DNA from: Doryteuthis pealeii
Taxonomy: Eukaryota > Mollusca > Cephalopoda > Myopsida > Loliginidae
Direction: 5' to 3'
NCBI GenBank assembly: GCA_023376005.1
Contig: CM042181.1
Location: forward strand, 1,326,777-1,390,776
Length of the DNA: 64,000 nucleotides
In this document: positions 32,873 to 44,967 of the stretch, in pieces
How positions within the stretch are numbered: position 1 is the stretch's first letter
Layout: the number at the start of each line of letters is the position of its first letter
Notes under the pieces: generated by a model
Seen by the model: the letters and a program-made list of their open reading frames with translations, nothing else
Told to the model about the DNA's origin: nothing
Database searches by the model: none
Translations under genes and position numbers: made by a program

Positions 32873-33473
32873 CCGCCCTGTCGACTGAGGCGTTAGAATG
32901 CACCGACTGCACCTCTGCTGAGGAGATAGACTCCCCCAATGGGGCCACCTGTTGGCCGTGGGTAGCGACCCGTGATGCTTAAGGATAGAGTCCAGGTTGA
33001 TGAGCAGTTCATGACCTGCAATAATCCACTTTGGTCCTTTCTTGGGCTAGACGGGCGGTCGGAGAGGCCCCCTCCGATCAATCGGCTGGTCACGTCAAGC
33101 CCTAGCACCTATATGATTGCCCCAACCCTATTGCCCTTATAGCAAGCCCCAACCCTTTTTAACATATGGGTGCTAGAAGGCGGTGGCTGCGGGTCTACAT
33201 GTCCTGGGAATGACGTTAAACTCTATCTGATGGTAAGGTTCCAGTTTTGGAGGTTTGAGGAATGTGGAGCACCCCTTCATCACCATTGCTCCCTGGTCCA
33301 CTCTGATCCGGAGTGGTAGTACCTGTTAGGGTTCCATCTATGGGTTGAATAGACAAACATGAGTTTATAAACAAAACTGTATAATGCATTACGAATGAAT
33401 TTATTTCACTACTTTGTCGGTATTAAATGACCCACCGAAGTTGATATGCCGTAAAACAAACCAAACCAAAAAA
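32873..33473 (+). repeat. R repeat, complete
   Basis: Full ~600 bp, tail gttgatatgccgtaaaac plus (A)n. Confidence 0.85.
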
Positions 33474-33858
33474 AAAAAAAAAACCCAAATAGTCCAAGAA
33501 AGGGTATCTTTTGGACGGATCACAGACAAATCATAATGTACTATTTTCTAGATGAATCTTAACAACCCATAAAGAATAATTAACGCATAATATTTTTTCT
33601 TGTGACAAAACATTGCTTCTTAAATTTTCAATCGCCCACCAACAAATTTTCATATGATTTTTAAAAAATCATGTTACTCTCATCATTTATTTTATATAAT
33701 GACACTTAAAATATCATAGCAAATTTGGGAAATATCCTACCTATTCAATATAAGACATTCATGAAGTGGAATTTAAAGAGCTACATCACTTCAGGACATG
33801 GGCGATGATGGTTCTTAACAGGTTTTCTACATCAGTCAAATTTACATAATAACAAGAG
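33474..33858. other. No gene seen
   Basis: Unclassified AT-rich sequence. Confidence 0.6.
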
Positions 33859-34494
<636 letters not shown>

Positions 34495-34545
34495 ACCCAA
34501 TGAGTTGACATGCCGTAAAAAAAAAAAAAAAAACAAACCAAACAA

Positions 34546-34871
34546 CCACATTCCTTTGAAACCAATGAGTCCACTTTTTTTGTGAGGGTCCTTAGCTCAC
34601 TCAATCGATTGCCAGATATTTGCGCTCCCAGTTTTTTTAATCTGTAGGTCCGCCCACGTGCCTTACCAAGGGAAAATCTTGCAGTGGCGTCCTCTTTGGG
34701 TCCTGGTAATTGTTTATCCCTATTCTCGCAAATTCCAGGGATGGTTGTACAAGTGCTCATGACCAAACATGAACAAAAATAGCTGCGCCACCCTTATTAA
34801 TTGTGGAATGGTGTTTCATATCTTACATGGAGCCTTCCTGTAGATTAGGACTATTTTATATATGTCTTATA
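34546..34871 (-). other. Unclassified short open stretch
   Basis: 34546-34766 (minus) is open for ~70 codons with a start Met, containing FSLGKARGRTYRLKKLG. I do not recognise it; it runs on into the GA satellite. Low coding support. Confidence 0.25.
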
Positions 34872-35363
34872 TGGAGGCACGTGGGCTAGTGTTTAGAGTC
34901 GTGGAAAAAGGACTCGTCAATTCGAGTTCAATTCCTAGACGAAGCTGTTGGCATTTCACATAGCGCTAATACCCTTGGGAAAGGTATGCATCCATATATT
35001 CTCCCTCTAGCTATAGGTTAAATAGTAGGACAGACTGGGCTCTTTAACCTTGGGTAGGTAACCAGTCTAGGAGAGGGATAACTCTGAATTCAAAATTCCC
35101 TCCAGCTACGGGTTAAATAGTTGGGCAGACTGGACACTTCAGCTTTGGGTAGGTAACCAGTCTAGGAGAGGGATAACTCTGAATTCAAAATTCCTGAGGT
35201 CGGTCGTTGATTGGGATCGTGGCATTCCTTGATGCACCAATTCTTTCCTATCGACTGTGCCAAAAAGTGTGGATGGTCCAATACAAGCCTTCACCGCTAT
35301 AAACAAATCACTGTGTGGATATTCATTGTATGAACACTCATACGTCGAAATCGACGGGAGAGT

Positions 35364-35368
<5 letters not shown>
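34872..35368 (+). mobile_element. SINE B, long form, internal duplication
   Basis: tRNA-like head (B box gagttcaattcc), body in which gggttaaatag..aactctgaattcaaaattcc is duplicated (~90 bp), then the same 3' extension as 27753-28165. Confidence 0.75.
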
Positions 35369-35392
<24 letters not shown>

Positions 35393-35400
<8 letters not shown>

Positions 35401-36005
35401 TAATATAGATTGTGTGTTTGTCTGTATGTAACCGAAACTATATCACTACTCAAGTCTCAATTCCCTTAGTTATTTACGTCACATTCTCCATGATTTTATT
35501 TTCATTTAAACCTGAATTATTAATAAAACTAGTTTACATTATTAATACTGTTGGCCTTATCTACAGGTATTTGCCTCTCATCCCACTTATGAGGGTGTGA
35601 CACAAGGACATTTTTATATCGGCCCACCCACAAGCCGAAGCTCATGGGTGATAGGTGGAAAAAATTGCGTCAATCCCGTCGGCATTCTCCCTCAAAGGGG
35701 CGCCTCAGACGCTGGGCAATAAACCAGGACCTGTCCCTTTAAATCTAGGGGGCAGGTATTGCCTGGTGGGAATAGCCCCCTGGGATCGACGCTATTAACT
35801 TGTAAAGATCCAGGGCCGAATCCACTGGACCCCCGGCGTTGCCCGGATCTACATACTAATAACATGGAATTGTATTTATTTATTCAACAAAAAGGCTAAT
35901 TTGCAAATTGATAAAAAAATGTATTATTAGTAAAAATGCGCTTAGTATTATTGATTTTTAATTGTTTGGCCTCATCTTAATGAATATGAATATGAATAAA
36001 AAGCG
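35393..36005 (+). mobile_element. Helitron family 1, interrupted, 3' truncated
   Basis: 5' end present (tcttaatatagattgtgtg); split by the insert 35566-35846; lacks hairpin and CTAG. Confidence 0.7.
35566..35846 (+). mobile_element. SINE-like insert with 7-bp TSD
   Basis: 281 bp, flanked by atctaca (35559-35565, 35847-35853). Related sequence at 44055-44195 (minus) and weakly 13255-13345. Contains gctgggcaataaacc and cctgtccctttaaatc. Confidence 0.75.
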
Positions 36006-36009
36006 GTAA

Positions 36010-36225
36010 AAAATAAAGAACAGTTTTCTCGTTTTTCCTACCACAAAATAAACTGGACCCTCATTTTATGTCCGTGTTTTTTACAATAAATATTTAATTT
36101 TTCTTACACCCGTTATTTTACAATACTAAATATATTTTCTTTATTTTAATATTCACTTCAATGTGTATATTCTAAAAGTTTTTATTTTGGGAGAATGCTT
36201 AGTTTTAAAGTGGGGATTCGTTTTA
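36010..36225 (-). mobile_element. Diverged copy of the 31235 MITE
   Basis: Shares the inner sequence (tcacttcaatgtgtatattc) and tcctaccaYaaaataaac terminus in reverse. Confidence 0.6.
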
Positions 36226-36267
36226 CACTTCAACTTTTTAACATGTTCCTTTTGCTTCTGTATGTTA

Positions 36268-37034
36268 TTAGGTTGTTACAAAAGTAATGGCCGATTGAAG
36301 TGCTCGCTTTTGAAATGTCATTTTAACATAGAATTTGTTGTTTATTTCAGGTGAATTTTTGCATATATAATAATTAATGTGTGCTCAAAAAAAAAATTTA
36401 ATTTATTTTCAGATAGAAAGTACTTTTAAAAAATAGGAGCCTTCAAAGATGAACATGCCTAAACATGACCTTCGCCTTCTTATGTTGCATGAGTTCAAGC
36501 TAGGGCACAATGCCTCCGAAACTGCTGCCAATATCAACAAAGCATGGTGAGATGAATCCACAAGTGATCGGACTGTACGAAGGTGGTTCCAGAAATTCCG
36601 CGGTGGAGATGAAAGTCTTGAAGATGAAGGAGGTAGAGGACGGACATGCAGTATTGACAATGAACAATTGCAGGCAGTTGTTGAGCAGAATCCACGACAA
36701 AGTTTCTGAGAAATGTTTCAGACACTTGGTGTCAGCATTGCAACAGTTTCCCCGCCATTTACAGAGTATTGGAAAGGTGAAAAAGCTCGATAAATGGGTT
36801 CCTCATGAGCTCAATGAGCACCAAAAACTTAGGCGGTTTGAAGTGTGCTCGATGCTCTGTTTGCGTAACACCAATGACCCCTTTCGTGACCAAATAGTCA
36901 CTTGTGACGAAAAGTGGATCCTTTACGACAACCGTCGTAAAGTTTTGGATTTTGCTCAACAACTGCCCGCAATTGTTAAAATGACATTTCAAAACCGAGC
37001 ACTTCAATCGGCCATTATTTTTGTAATAACCTAA
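36268..37034 (+). pseudogene. Internally deleted mariner element
   Basis: TIRs of ~60 bp (ttaggttgttacaaaagtaa / inverse) flanked by TA. Transposase starts at 36449 (MNMPKHDLRLLMLHEFKLG), with the helix-turn-helix part (RTVRRWFQKFRGGDESLED), the mariner linker WVPHEL (KLDKWVPHELNEHQKLRRFE) and the first catalytic block VTCDEKWILYDN. It stops being homologous at ~36950, where it joins the 3' end: catalytic positions two and three are deleted. Two in-frame stops and a frameshift. Non-functional. Confidence 0.9.
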
Positions 37035-37284
37035 TACATATGATTGTAGATATGTACACATTATTTTACACACACACACAACACACGTTTCTTTGGTGAC
37101 CAGATAAACAACAGTAAAGCTTATCTATACACTATTATAAAAAAAAGGGACCATATGACCTTTAGGCACCCCTTTTGTGATCTCGATTCGTGGGGACATT
37201 TTTTTTTCCATTTGCACTATCAAAATCTGGTTAATTGTTAACAGATGATTTTTGAATTTCTAAAACCAAAAAAATGTTTCGCTT

Positions 37285-37625
37285 TTTTTTTTTTATAAAT
37301 CTGCGTTATTCGGACTATTGTCCCATCTTCATTGTTATTTGTACAACGTTTCGGCCGATATGCCCCCGGCCTTCTTCAGGTATTTCTTGTCGGACTCAGG
37401 AACCTTCTTTTCGAACTCTGGATCCTTCTTGTCGTAATCGGGAGCCATCACGGAACTTTGAACCTAACCCGATTACGACAAGTAGGTTCCAGAGTTCGAA
37501 AAGAAGGTTCCCGAGTCCGACAAGAAATACCTGAAGAAGGCCGGAGGGCATATCGGCCGAAACGTTGTACAAATGACAATAAAGATGGGGACAATAGTCC
37601 GAATAACGCAGATAATACTAATCAT
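37285..37625. repeat. Penelope-like palindrome with hammerhead motifs
   Basis: Arms ~150 bp around a ~30-bp spacer. Each arm has ctgaagaaggccg..cggccgaaacgttgtac. Related copies: 53515-54055, 57585-57800, fragment 47395-47470. Confidence 0.85.
37528..37572 (+). ncRNA. Hammerhead-like motif
   Basis: CTGAAGA (37531-37537), A/C mismatch, stem II GGCCG/CGGCC, GAAA (37559-37562), 2-bp stem III AC-GTT-GT then A. Stem I pairing is not evident. Mirror copy on minus at ~37340-37380. Confidence 0.4.
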
Positions 37626-37689
37626 CAAGCCTCATCTCAAACTTTCAGAGAAATGGTTCGCTTTCTTTTTTATAAATCTGCATGTATAC

Positions 37690-37775
37690 AAAGAGATGAT
37701 TTGGATGGTCTCATTTTAACCATAGTGTGTTGCAAGATGAGAACGGTCGTAAAATTTGGAACACTTGTATTATTA
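37690..37775. repeat. Dispersed block shared with 14805-14890
   Basis: tggtctcattttaacc..gagaacggtcgtaaaattt; unclassified. Confidence 0.5.
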
Positions 37776-37791
37776 TGTAGATAACAGGACC

Positions 37792-38297
37792 GGTGATTTA
37801 TGAGGAAGTGCGTCCCGGTCTCCTGCCTCAGAAATTGCTACCCGGTGACTATTAAAATAACGTCCCCAGCTATGTCGGTGTTACTTGAAAGAAAACAACT
37901 AACTTAGGGCGTTAAATGTATTTTACAGGGAGGGGGCTTCTCTTTTTTTGTCGTAATTCTTATTTGTTTATCGTAATTTGTTTAGAAATGTATTTATAGA
38001 AATGTGTCGTAATTCTTGTTCATTTATAGAAATTTGTCGTAATTAAATTTGTCGTAATTCTTGTTTAGATATGAAGATGGATATATAGTTTGGAATAGAC
38101 CGAGATAGATTGATAGATAACAAAATAAAATAGATATATTTTTGTCGTAATTCTTGTTTATTTAAACTAAAAACAAGACATTAAACAAACATGAATAAAA
38201 AAAATCTAAGACGACATAACTGGGGACGTTATTTCAATAGTCACCGGGTAGCAATTTCTGAGGCAGGAGAACGGGTCGTACTTCCTCATAAATTACC
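37792..38297. mobile_element. TIR element, ~85-bp inverted ends
   Basis: Ends ggtgatttatgaggaagt and inverse, outer 8-bp flanks acaggacc/gcagaacc (6 of 8 match). Non-coding interior with repeated tcgtaattcttgttt. Partial copy at 62575-62745. Confidence 0.8.
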
Positions 38298-39012
38298 GCA
38301 GAACCTGAGGATATACCACAGTATGATGATATAATTATTACAACGTTTGATATGTTTACTTAAGAGCTATTGATTTAGTTCAATTTGTAAAAAGTATAAT
38401 AATCTTTATTTAACTCTCACTATTTTTCTATTTTCCTTCTTCTCATTATGTTTGATTGAAACAGATTAGCGTTATCGCTTCATGTATTCACCCCTCATCT
38501 ATCTTTCCCTTACTCTTCTTCCTTTCGTTTTTATTATACTTTGTGTAGCATGTCCTTTTCCTTCTTTCTTTATAATAAAAACGGAATGGTTGATTAGGTT
38601 GTTAAGTTTTTAAATACCATCCTTGGCCAGTTGAAAAGGGCTTAAAGTAAGTAAGTCCTGAGTTATGGAATCCTTTAGTGAGTCTAGAAGTCCTATCCTG
38701 CGTATTGGTAAAGGTCCAATGATTTAATCCTATGTCCGTCGTCAATGAAAGTCAAAGTAGTTATGGTCAGTATGCTCCGGTTTAAGTATTGTATCAGCAG
38801 CAGAGTACTGCCAGCGATTGGCCAAGAGTTTGATTACATGGTTCTCGCCGAGTCTATAAGTAGGAGTGGGCTTTTAACACACACCTTACGACCCTCGTAA
38901 CAAATAAGTATTCCGCGGATAAGCAACACCAGGATTTATATTTTGGTATTGCATCTTGGACGCTTTCATTTTTAAGAAGAGAGTTATTCAAGATGGTAAT
39001 GGTCGTAAAATT
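38298..39012. other. No gene seen
   Basis: Unclassified AT-rich DNA. Confidence 0.55.
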
Positions 39013-39240
39013 TTAAAACACCAGTATTAATATATGGATATTGTGGTAAGAATTTAAAAATTCCGCAAATACTTTGTAAGATCTGGATTTCTTCTTTATT
39101 TTAAGAAAGGTATTTAATAATTTATTATTATCAGTAGATGAAATATTGCTACCGAGATAGATGTACTTTTTAATAATTTCACAGGTATGGGATTTAAAAA
39201 TTATATTTTCGTTTTTATGAATTTGCATTCTGTCTGAAAA
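39013..39240 (-). mobile_element. LINE reverse transcriptase fragment
   Basis: Minus frame with MQIHKNENIIF and KKYIYLGSNISSTDNNK; YLGSNISS is the typical segment after the RT palm in RTE-type LINEs. Short, decayed. Confidence 0.6.
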
Positions 39241-39404
39241 ACAGATATAGAGACTTGAATAAAAACTATATCACGATTTTAAAAATATGATGTCGAGTCG
39301 AAGCTGTATCGAAAATTTTGAGAGATCTGAAGAATTATTGAAACGAGGAAGAACACTCAAATCTATTTGTATTATCTTTCATGGTCTGAAATTCCTTCTG
39401 AAAA
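39240..39404. repeat. Flank shared with FEM-1 copy B
   Basis: 39240-39310 resembles 21050-21140 and 39345-39400 (acactcaaatctatttgta) resembles 21720-21780, i.e. the 3' flank of copy B. It supports segmental duplication of gene plus flank. Confidence 0.6.
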
Positions 39405-40435
39405 AAAAAATAATGGAAGGGATAATATAAATAAAGGAAGAGAGAAAGGAAAGGGTAATAAAGAATAGAAAGGGATATAAAGTCTCTAAAGGAGGGGGAA
39501 GAAAGGGAGGTAAAAGAATAGAAATGGAAGAGAGGTAGGGGAGAAGAAAGGGAGGTAAATAGAAAGAATGGAGAGGAGGAGAAAGGAAAGAGAGGTAGAG
39601 AGAAGGAATAAGGGAGGTAATAGAATAGAAATGGAAGAGAGGTAGGAAGAAAGGAAAGAGAGGTAGAAGAAAGGAATAAGGAGGGAGGAAGAAAGAGGGA
39701 GGTAAATAGGAAATGGAAGAAGGTAAAGGAATGGAGGGAAGAGAGGAGAGGTAGAGAGAAAGGAATAAAGGAGGGGAAAGGGAGGTAAAAGATAGAAATG
39801 GAAGAGAGGTAGGGAGAAAGGATAGAGGTAGAGAGAAAGGAAAGAGAGGTAGAGAGAAAGGAATAAGGAAGGGAGGAAGAAAGGGAGGTAAATAGAATAG
39901 AAATGGAAGAGAGGTAGGAAGAAAGGAAAGAGAGGTAGAGAGAAGGAATAAGGAAGGAGGAAGAAAGGGAGGTAAATAGAAGAAATGGAAGAGAGGTTGG
40001 AAGAAAGGAAAGAGAGGTAGAGAGAAGGAATAAAGGAAGGGAGGTAAATAGAATAGAAAATGGGAAGAGGTAGGGAAAGGAAGAGAGGTAGAGAGAAAGG
40101 AATAAAGGAGGGGGGGAAAAAGGGAGGAGAATAGAAATGGAAGAGAGGTAGAGAGAAAGGAATAAGGAGGGGAGTAAGAAAGGGAGGTAAATAGAATAGA
40201 AATGGAAGAGAGGTAGGAGAAAGGAAGAGAGTAGAGAGAAAGGAATAAAGGAAGGGAGGTAAATAGAATAGAAATGGAAGAGAGGTAGGGAGAAAGGAAA
40301 GAGAGGTAGAGAGAAAGGAAAAAGGAAGGGAGTAAGAATGGGAGGTAAATAGAATAGAAATGGAAGAGAGGTAGGAAGAAATGGAAGAGGAGGTGAATAG
40401 AATGGAGGGAGAAATATTCAGAGAAATACTAACAT
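39405..40435. repeat. Purine-rich minisatellite (~1 kb)
   Basis: Variable 70-90-bp units built from atggaagagaggtaggg, agaaaggaataagg and gaagggaggtaaatagaat. Confidence 0.9.
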
Positions 40436-40499
40436 TTCTATGCAGAGAAAGGTCACAGGCATGACTAAAATGTCATGATCATTTTCGTGCATTTGCTTC

Positions 40500-41065
40500 G
40501 ATATGTTAATTGGACCTTAAAAGAAAATAGGAGGATGTGTAAAAAAATAATGCCATTTTGTTTAGAACATGTATAATTACCAACACAGGAACATGTATTA
40601 TACATCTACATGAACCTGGTCCGCATTGGATCACATTCCTACTTCTCCACATCGTCACTGTTTCTCTCAATATCAATGTTTCCCCTACGAATGAGAGCAT
40701 GTATCCCTGCTCCGAAAATTCTGTTGATTGTTCTTTGAGCCACTTCTTCAAAGCAAATTTCACTTCCTCGTTACTGGAATAATGTTTGCCTCTAAAACCC
40801 TCTTTCACGGGCCGAAGAGAATATAGTGATTATTTCAGTGACGAGGAAGTAAAATATGTAGTGAAGAAGTGACTCAAAGAACAGTCATCAGAATTTTACG
40901 GGGTAGTTATACATGCTCTCATTCGAAGGTGAAACATTGCTATTAATAGAAACTGTGTCTATGTGGAGAAGTAGGGGTGTGATCCACAGAGGTGTATGAT
41001 ACATGGTGTTGGTAATTATACATGTCCTAAACAAAATGGCATTACTTTTTTACTTACCCACGTAT
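40500..41065. pseudogene. Mariner 3' ends in inverted arrangement
   Basis: Minus 40545-40808 reads MKEGFRGKHYSSNEEVKFAL and KKWLKEQSTEFSEQG; plus 40810-41060 holds the same region, decayed. Outer ends are mariner termini (aaaatggcattactttttt). Head-to-head copies of the transposase C-terminus form a ~550-bp palindrome. Confidence 0.75.
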
Positions 41066-41169
41066 TAAAAATATATTTTGGTCATATTTTTTACTGAAAA
41101 AACTCCAGTGTTTAAACAATATGATTGGTATTATGTATCTATAAAAAAACTTTTAAACAATGCGAATAT
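41066..41169. other. Short spacer, no gene
   Basis: AT-rich, unclassified. Confidence 0.5.
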
Positions 41170-41960
41170 TTTCTCTCATATGTTTAAGGGCATACATGGT
41201 TGGGTTCCGTCGGAAGAGATCCTTGGAGATAACATCGGATCCAGATTCAAGGATGTTCTTGATGAGCTCAACCGAGCCCCAGTGTTGTGTCTATATCAAC
41301 TTAATTAAACGGTAACATCATTGTCCGAGAAAGCTCTGGGGGTTATTGGTCTAAACTAACAGCACCCCTACAGTATACAGCCCATAGGATGTAAACCCTT
41401 CACTGTTTCTGTTATCAGGGAAGGGCCCCGTACATATTGTAAATATGTCCAGGCACATGCTTAACAGCGTACATAATTGGGATCCATCTGATTTAAACCT
41501 TGGAGAGAACATCGGCTCTGGATTCAAGGAGGACCGTGATGAACTCAATCGAACCCCAGGGGTGCGTCCTCAACATACATAATTGGGGTCCGTCGGAAGA
41601 AATCTTTGGGGATAACATCGACTCCGGATTCAAGGATGAACTCAACCGAGTCCCAATGTTGTATCTACATCAACTTAAATACACGGAAACATGAGAAAGT
41701 TCCAGGGTGCTATCTGTCTAATCTGACAAAGACTCTACAGTATACCGTCCATAGCTGGAAACACTTCAGTTTTTATAACCGGTTTGGCCTCCGTACTCAG
41801 TAAGAAGAGTTAAAACATATCCCCTTTCTTGGGAAAATTATTCTAAGTAGCTAAAACATACCTAACCTTAATTATTTTTCCATGGTAATTTTTGTATAAT
41901 CTCAGGCAGAATTCCCTCATACTTGATTCCATTGTCCAAAATTACATCTCTTGCTAAAAA
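41170..41960 (-). pseudogene. Tandem FEM-1 C-terminal fragments, incl. displaced tail of copy C
   Basis: Three decayed copies of the C-terminal ankyrin segment (41175-41330, 41450-41570, 41574-41720), each with the aacatcggMtccggattcaagg phrase on plus (Gly-Ala-Asp region). At 41885-41957 (minus) an open stretch LARDVILDNGIKYEGILPE matches the C-terminal tail of copy A; it is the missing tail of copy C, separated by ~290 bp from the main exon. Confidence 0.75.
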
Positions 41961-41999
41961 AAAAAAAATGTAAGCTTTACGGTCTTTTTAACACATTCA

Positions 42000-42340
42000 G
42001 ACATTACCTCCAAGATGCACCGTCTATATCGGACAAGATATAATATATCTGAAAAACCTCCACTTTTTTAACAATCTTAGGGGTCTCCATATTATTCAAG
42101 CAGTTCCAAGACAACAATGCGAATATTTTCAGGCACATGTTGAAGGACATACGTGATTATGCCCCGCCCGAAATAATCCAGAAATCACCCACAAGATGGA
42201 CCGTCCATATCTGACAAGATATACTAGAGCTGAATAAAACAACCGCTGGCTTAGAGTTCTCCGTATGCATCAATCATTTCCAAAACAGTAATACGATTAT
42301 TTTCAGGCACATGCTTAAGGGCATACGTGGTTATGCCCCG
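42000..42340 (-). repeat. ~180-bp tandem duplication at the copy C 3' end
   Basis: 42000-42175 and 42185-42340 share caagatgNaccgtc, gacaagatataNta and ttttcaggcacatg. The right unit overlaps the end of the copy C frame. Confidence 0.75.
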
Positions 42341-43899
42341 TCCGAAACTATCCTTGGAGCTAACATCAGCTCCGGTTTCAAGAAGGATCCTAATGAGCTC
42401 AACCGAAGCCCATGGTTCTTCCTCAGTTAACATAATCGCACGGTGCAAAATAGACTGACAGTGCTTAACCCGTAGCTCATCTTTAACGACTCTTTTTACC
42501 ACTTCTCTAAATGGGCGTAGGTACTCTAGTGTGTACACCAGACCTTCCGTTGTAGATGTCATATACAGGAATGTGTCGACTACATCTGAATAATAGTTAT
42601 CAATAAAGGACGGATGGTTAAGTATGTCGTTCTTGAAGCGACGCCACAACTTGACAGCTGTATGCGATATTATACTGAACATAGCAAATCCCCCGTCTTC
42701 AAAGAAGACGTTCGAATCGCTGTATCGGGCAATTACATAAAAAAGATTTTTAAAGTCGAACAAATTGGCCGCTACAAAAGTCGGATTCTCGCAAAATTCT
42801 TGGACATGATCGATGAACTGTTTAACTTTCTCTGTCTTATTTTCCTGTTTGGCAATCACCGCCGTTTGCAGAAGAAACTGCACATAGAGTCTATTATTTC
42901 TTCCTAGGATCCTTTCTACAACCAGAATAGCCTGGTAAGCAAGACGTAAAGGGTCCTCTCGTAGATTTTCCAATTCTTCCTCAGTGGTGAACTCTACGGA
43001 ATGGTCCAGAATTTCTCGAGTAGGAATCTGACAGTTCTTAGGTATAGTCTTGCTCTTTCTCATCATTAAGGCTTCCGCCCACGGGTCTGTGTCCGGCATT
43101 TGGTCACACACAAAACAGGCATTCAAAATTTCCAAAGTCTGTATCTTATCTATATCGAAATAGACGGGGTTATTAGCTAATTCTGTAACCATCGGAATAT
43201 TTAGATTAATAGCGGCCCACATTATAGGGTTCATGCCTTCGTTGTTTCGGATTTTTATATCAGCACCAGCGTTGATTAAGAGGTTTACGCTTTCTGTATG
43301 GTTCCATGCTGCGGCTAAATGAAGGCCGTGAAGCCCTCATAATCTTTATGGTTAACGCTCGCGCCACGACTGAGCAGAAAACTGCAGATATTGCCGTTGG
43401 AGATTGAGTACATAAGAGGAATCCTTCCATACATGCAAGGTCGGTTAACATCAGCTCCCTTCGCTACTATCGCTTTCACGGATTTTAGATTCCTTAGGAA
43501 TAGAGCAACCATGAGCGGTGATAAGGGGCCACTGAGGTTATCGTTGATATCGGGGAGTTGTTTTAGGATTTCTTTTATCATCTTCCGATTACCGACGTCT
43601 AGGGCGGCAATGAGGGGATGCCCGTGTTTTTTCCAGCGTTTCAACATTTGGCGACGTCCCTGAAGGAGAGACATTTTAAGGAGGTAGCGAGAGATTTTAA
43701 CTCTGTTAAGATTAACTGCTATATAGAGAGGTAAACAACCAGACATTGTAGAATTTATAATTTTGATGCAATGTTTGGTCTGGAGGTTTTCAAAGATTTC
43801 CTTGATCTCGTCCAAGGAATCTTCCTCGATTAATCGGTATATTCGTTTGATGAGTTCTCTCCTAGTTTCTCGGGATTGGGTCGTGTTTCTCTCCAGATG
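42251..43899 (-). pseudogene. FEM-1-like ankyrin protein, copy C, exon 2
   Basis: Third paralogue. Acceptor tttctctacAG, first exon base 43899, phase 1 (G+CA, Ala-Ser-Gly-Glu start). Shows N-terminal block (LDEIKEIFENLQ, LPLYIAVNLNRVKISRYL), ankyrins (PLSPLMVALFL, VAKGADVNRP), middle region (QTLEILNACFVC, RLAYQAILVVERILG) and C-terminal ankyrins (SILHRAIML, ILLETGADVSSKD). A missing base near 43322-43325 (ggccgtg where A has gggccgtg on plus) shifts the frame inside EGFTALHLA, and the frame then stops at 42251 after DAYGEL, before the C-terminal tail, which survives separately at 41885-41957. Likely a pseudogene, or an active gene with sequence error plus a shortened end. Confidence 0.75.
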
Positions 43900-43970
43900 C
43901 TGTAGAGAAAGAAATATAAATATTTAAGTCTATTAAGAGATAATAGGCAAAGATTTGTACATATTTGTAC

Positions 43971-44006
<36 letters not shown>

Positions 44007-44054
44007 ACCCGCTGGGCGGTGTAAAAATAATTATAAAATGCATATATATGAAAT

Positions 44055-44195
44055 TAACAGCGTTGATCCCGGGGGTTATCAACCAGACAATATCTGCCCC
44101 TTTGATTTAAAGGGACAGGGCTGGGTTTATTGCCCAGTGCCTGGGGCTCCCTCCTGAGGGGTAATGCCGACGGGATCATCGCATTGTTTGTGCCT
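44055..44195 (-). mobile_element. SINE-like fragment (as at 35566)
   Basis: Reverse copy: cctttgatttaaagggacagg, gggtttattgcccag, taatgccgacgggatc. Confidence 0.6.
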
Positions 44196-44289
44196 ACTAC
44201 ACATGAATATAAGTTTTTACACAAGAGAACATCGATTATGAGAACGTCCCTAATTCCTTCTCTCTTTCTCACACACACATTTATATATA

Positions 44290-44906
44290 CTAGCAAATAT
44301 ATGCACCCTCCGGGTGCAAGTATTTAAGTTTTAATGTAATGAAATATCGTATTAAATTAGAAACGCTAATGAAACTAAATAAGAATGCAGATAAAAAGAT
44401 TTGAAACAGAGGGGGATATAATCGAAAAATAGAAAAACTGAAATTTATTCTTCCATCACTCTCGTCTTTCATTGTTATTTTTTCTAATTTAAGTATTTAT
44501 TTAAAAGATGAAGTAAAGAATAAAATGACAGTTATCTTTTCTTGTTAATGGATTTCATTAAGAGATTTTTGCTTATATTCATTAAGATAAAGCCAAACAA
44601 TTAGAAACCAATAATACTAAGCACATATTTATTAAAATTATATTTTTGATATCAATATGCAAATTAGCCTTTCCGTTCCCACTGTAAACCGCTATTTTGT
44701 TGTATATATAAATACAATTGCATGTTATTAGTATGTAGACATGGTTAACAGTATAAATAATGTTAAACAATTTTATTAATAATTGAGGTTAAAATAAGGA
44801 TAAATTCATGGTGAATGTGATGTCAATAACTAAGGGAATTGTGACTTGAGTAGTGATTTAGTTTCGGTTACAGACAGAAAAACACACAATCTCCATTATA
44901 ATAAGA
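44290..44906 (-). mobile_element. Non-autonomous Helitron, family 1
   Basis: CTAG at 44290-44293, 5' TC at 44906, abutting a TA tract and then the Penelope-like element. Confidence 0.85.
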
Positions 44907-44931
44907 TATATATAATATATATATATATATA

Positions 44932-44967
<36 letters not shown>

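Noticed and set aside
36449..37034. Functional mariner transposase
   Set aside because: In-frame stops, a frameshift and loss of the last two catalytic positions.
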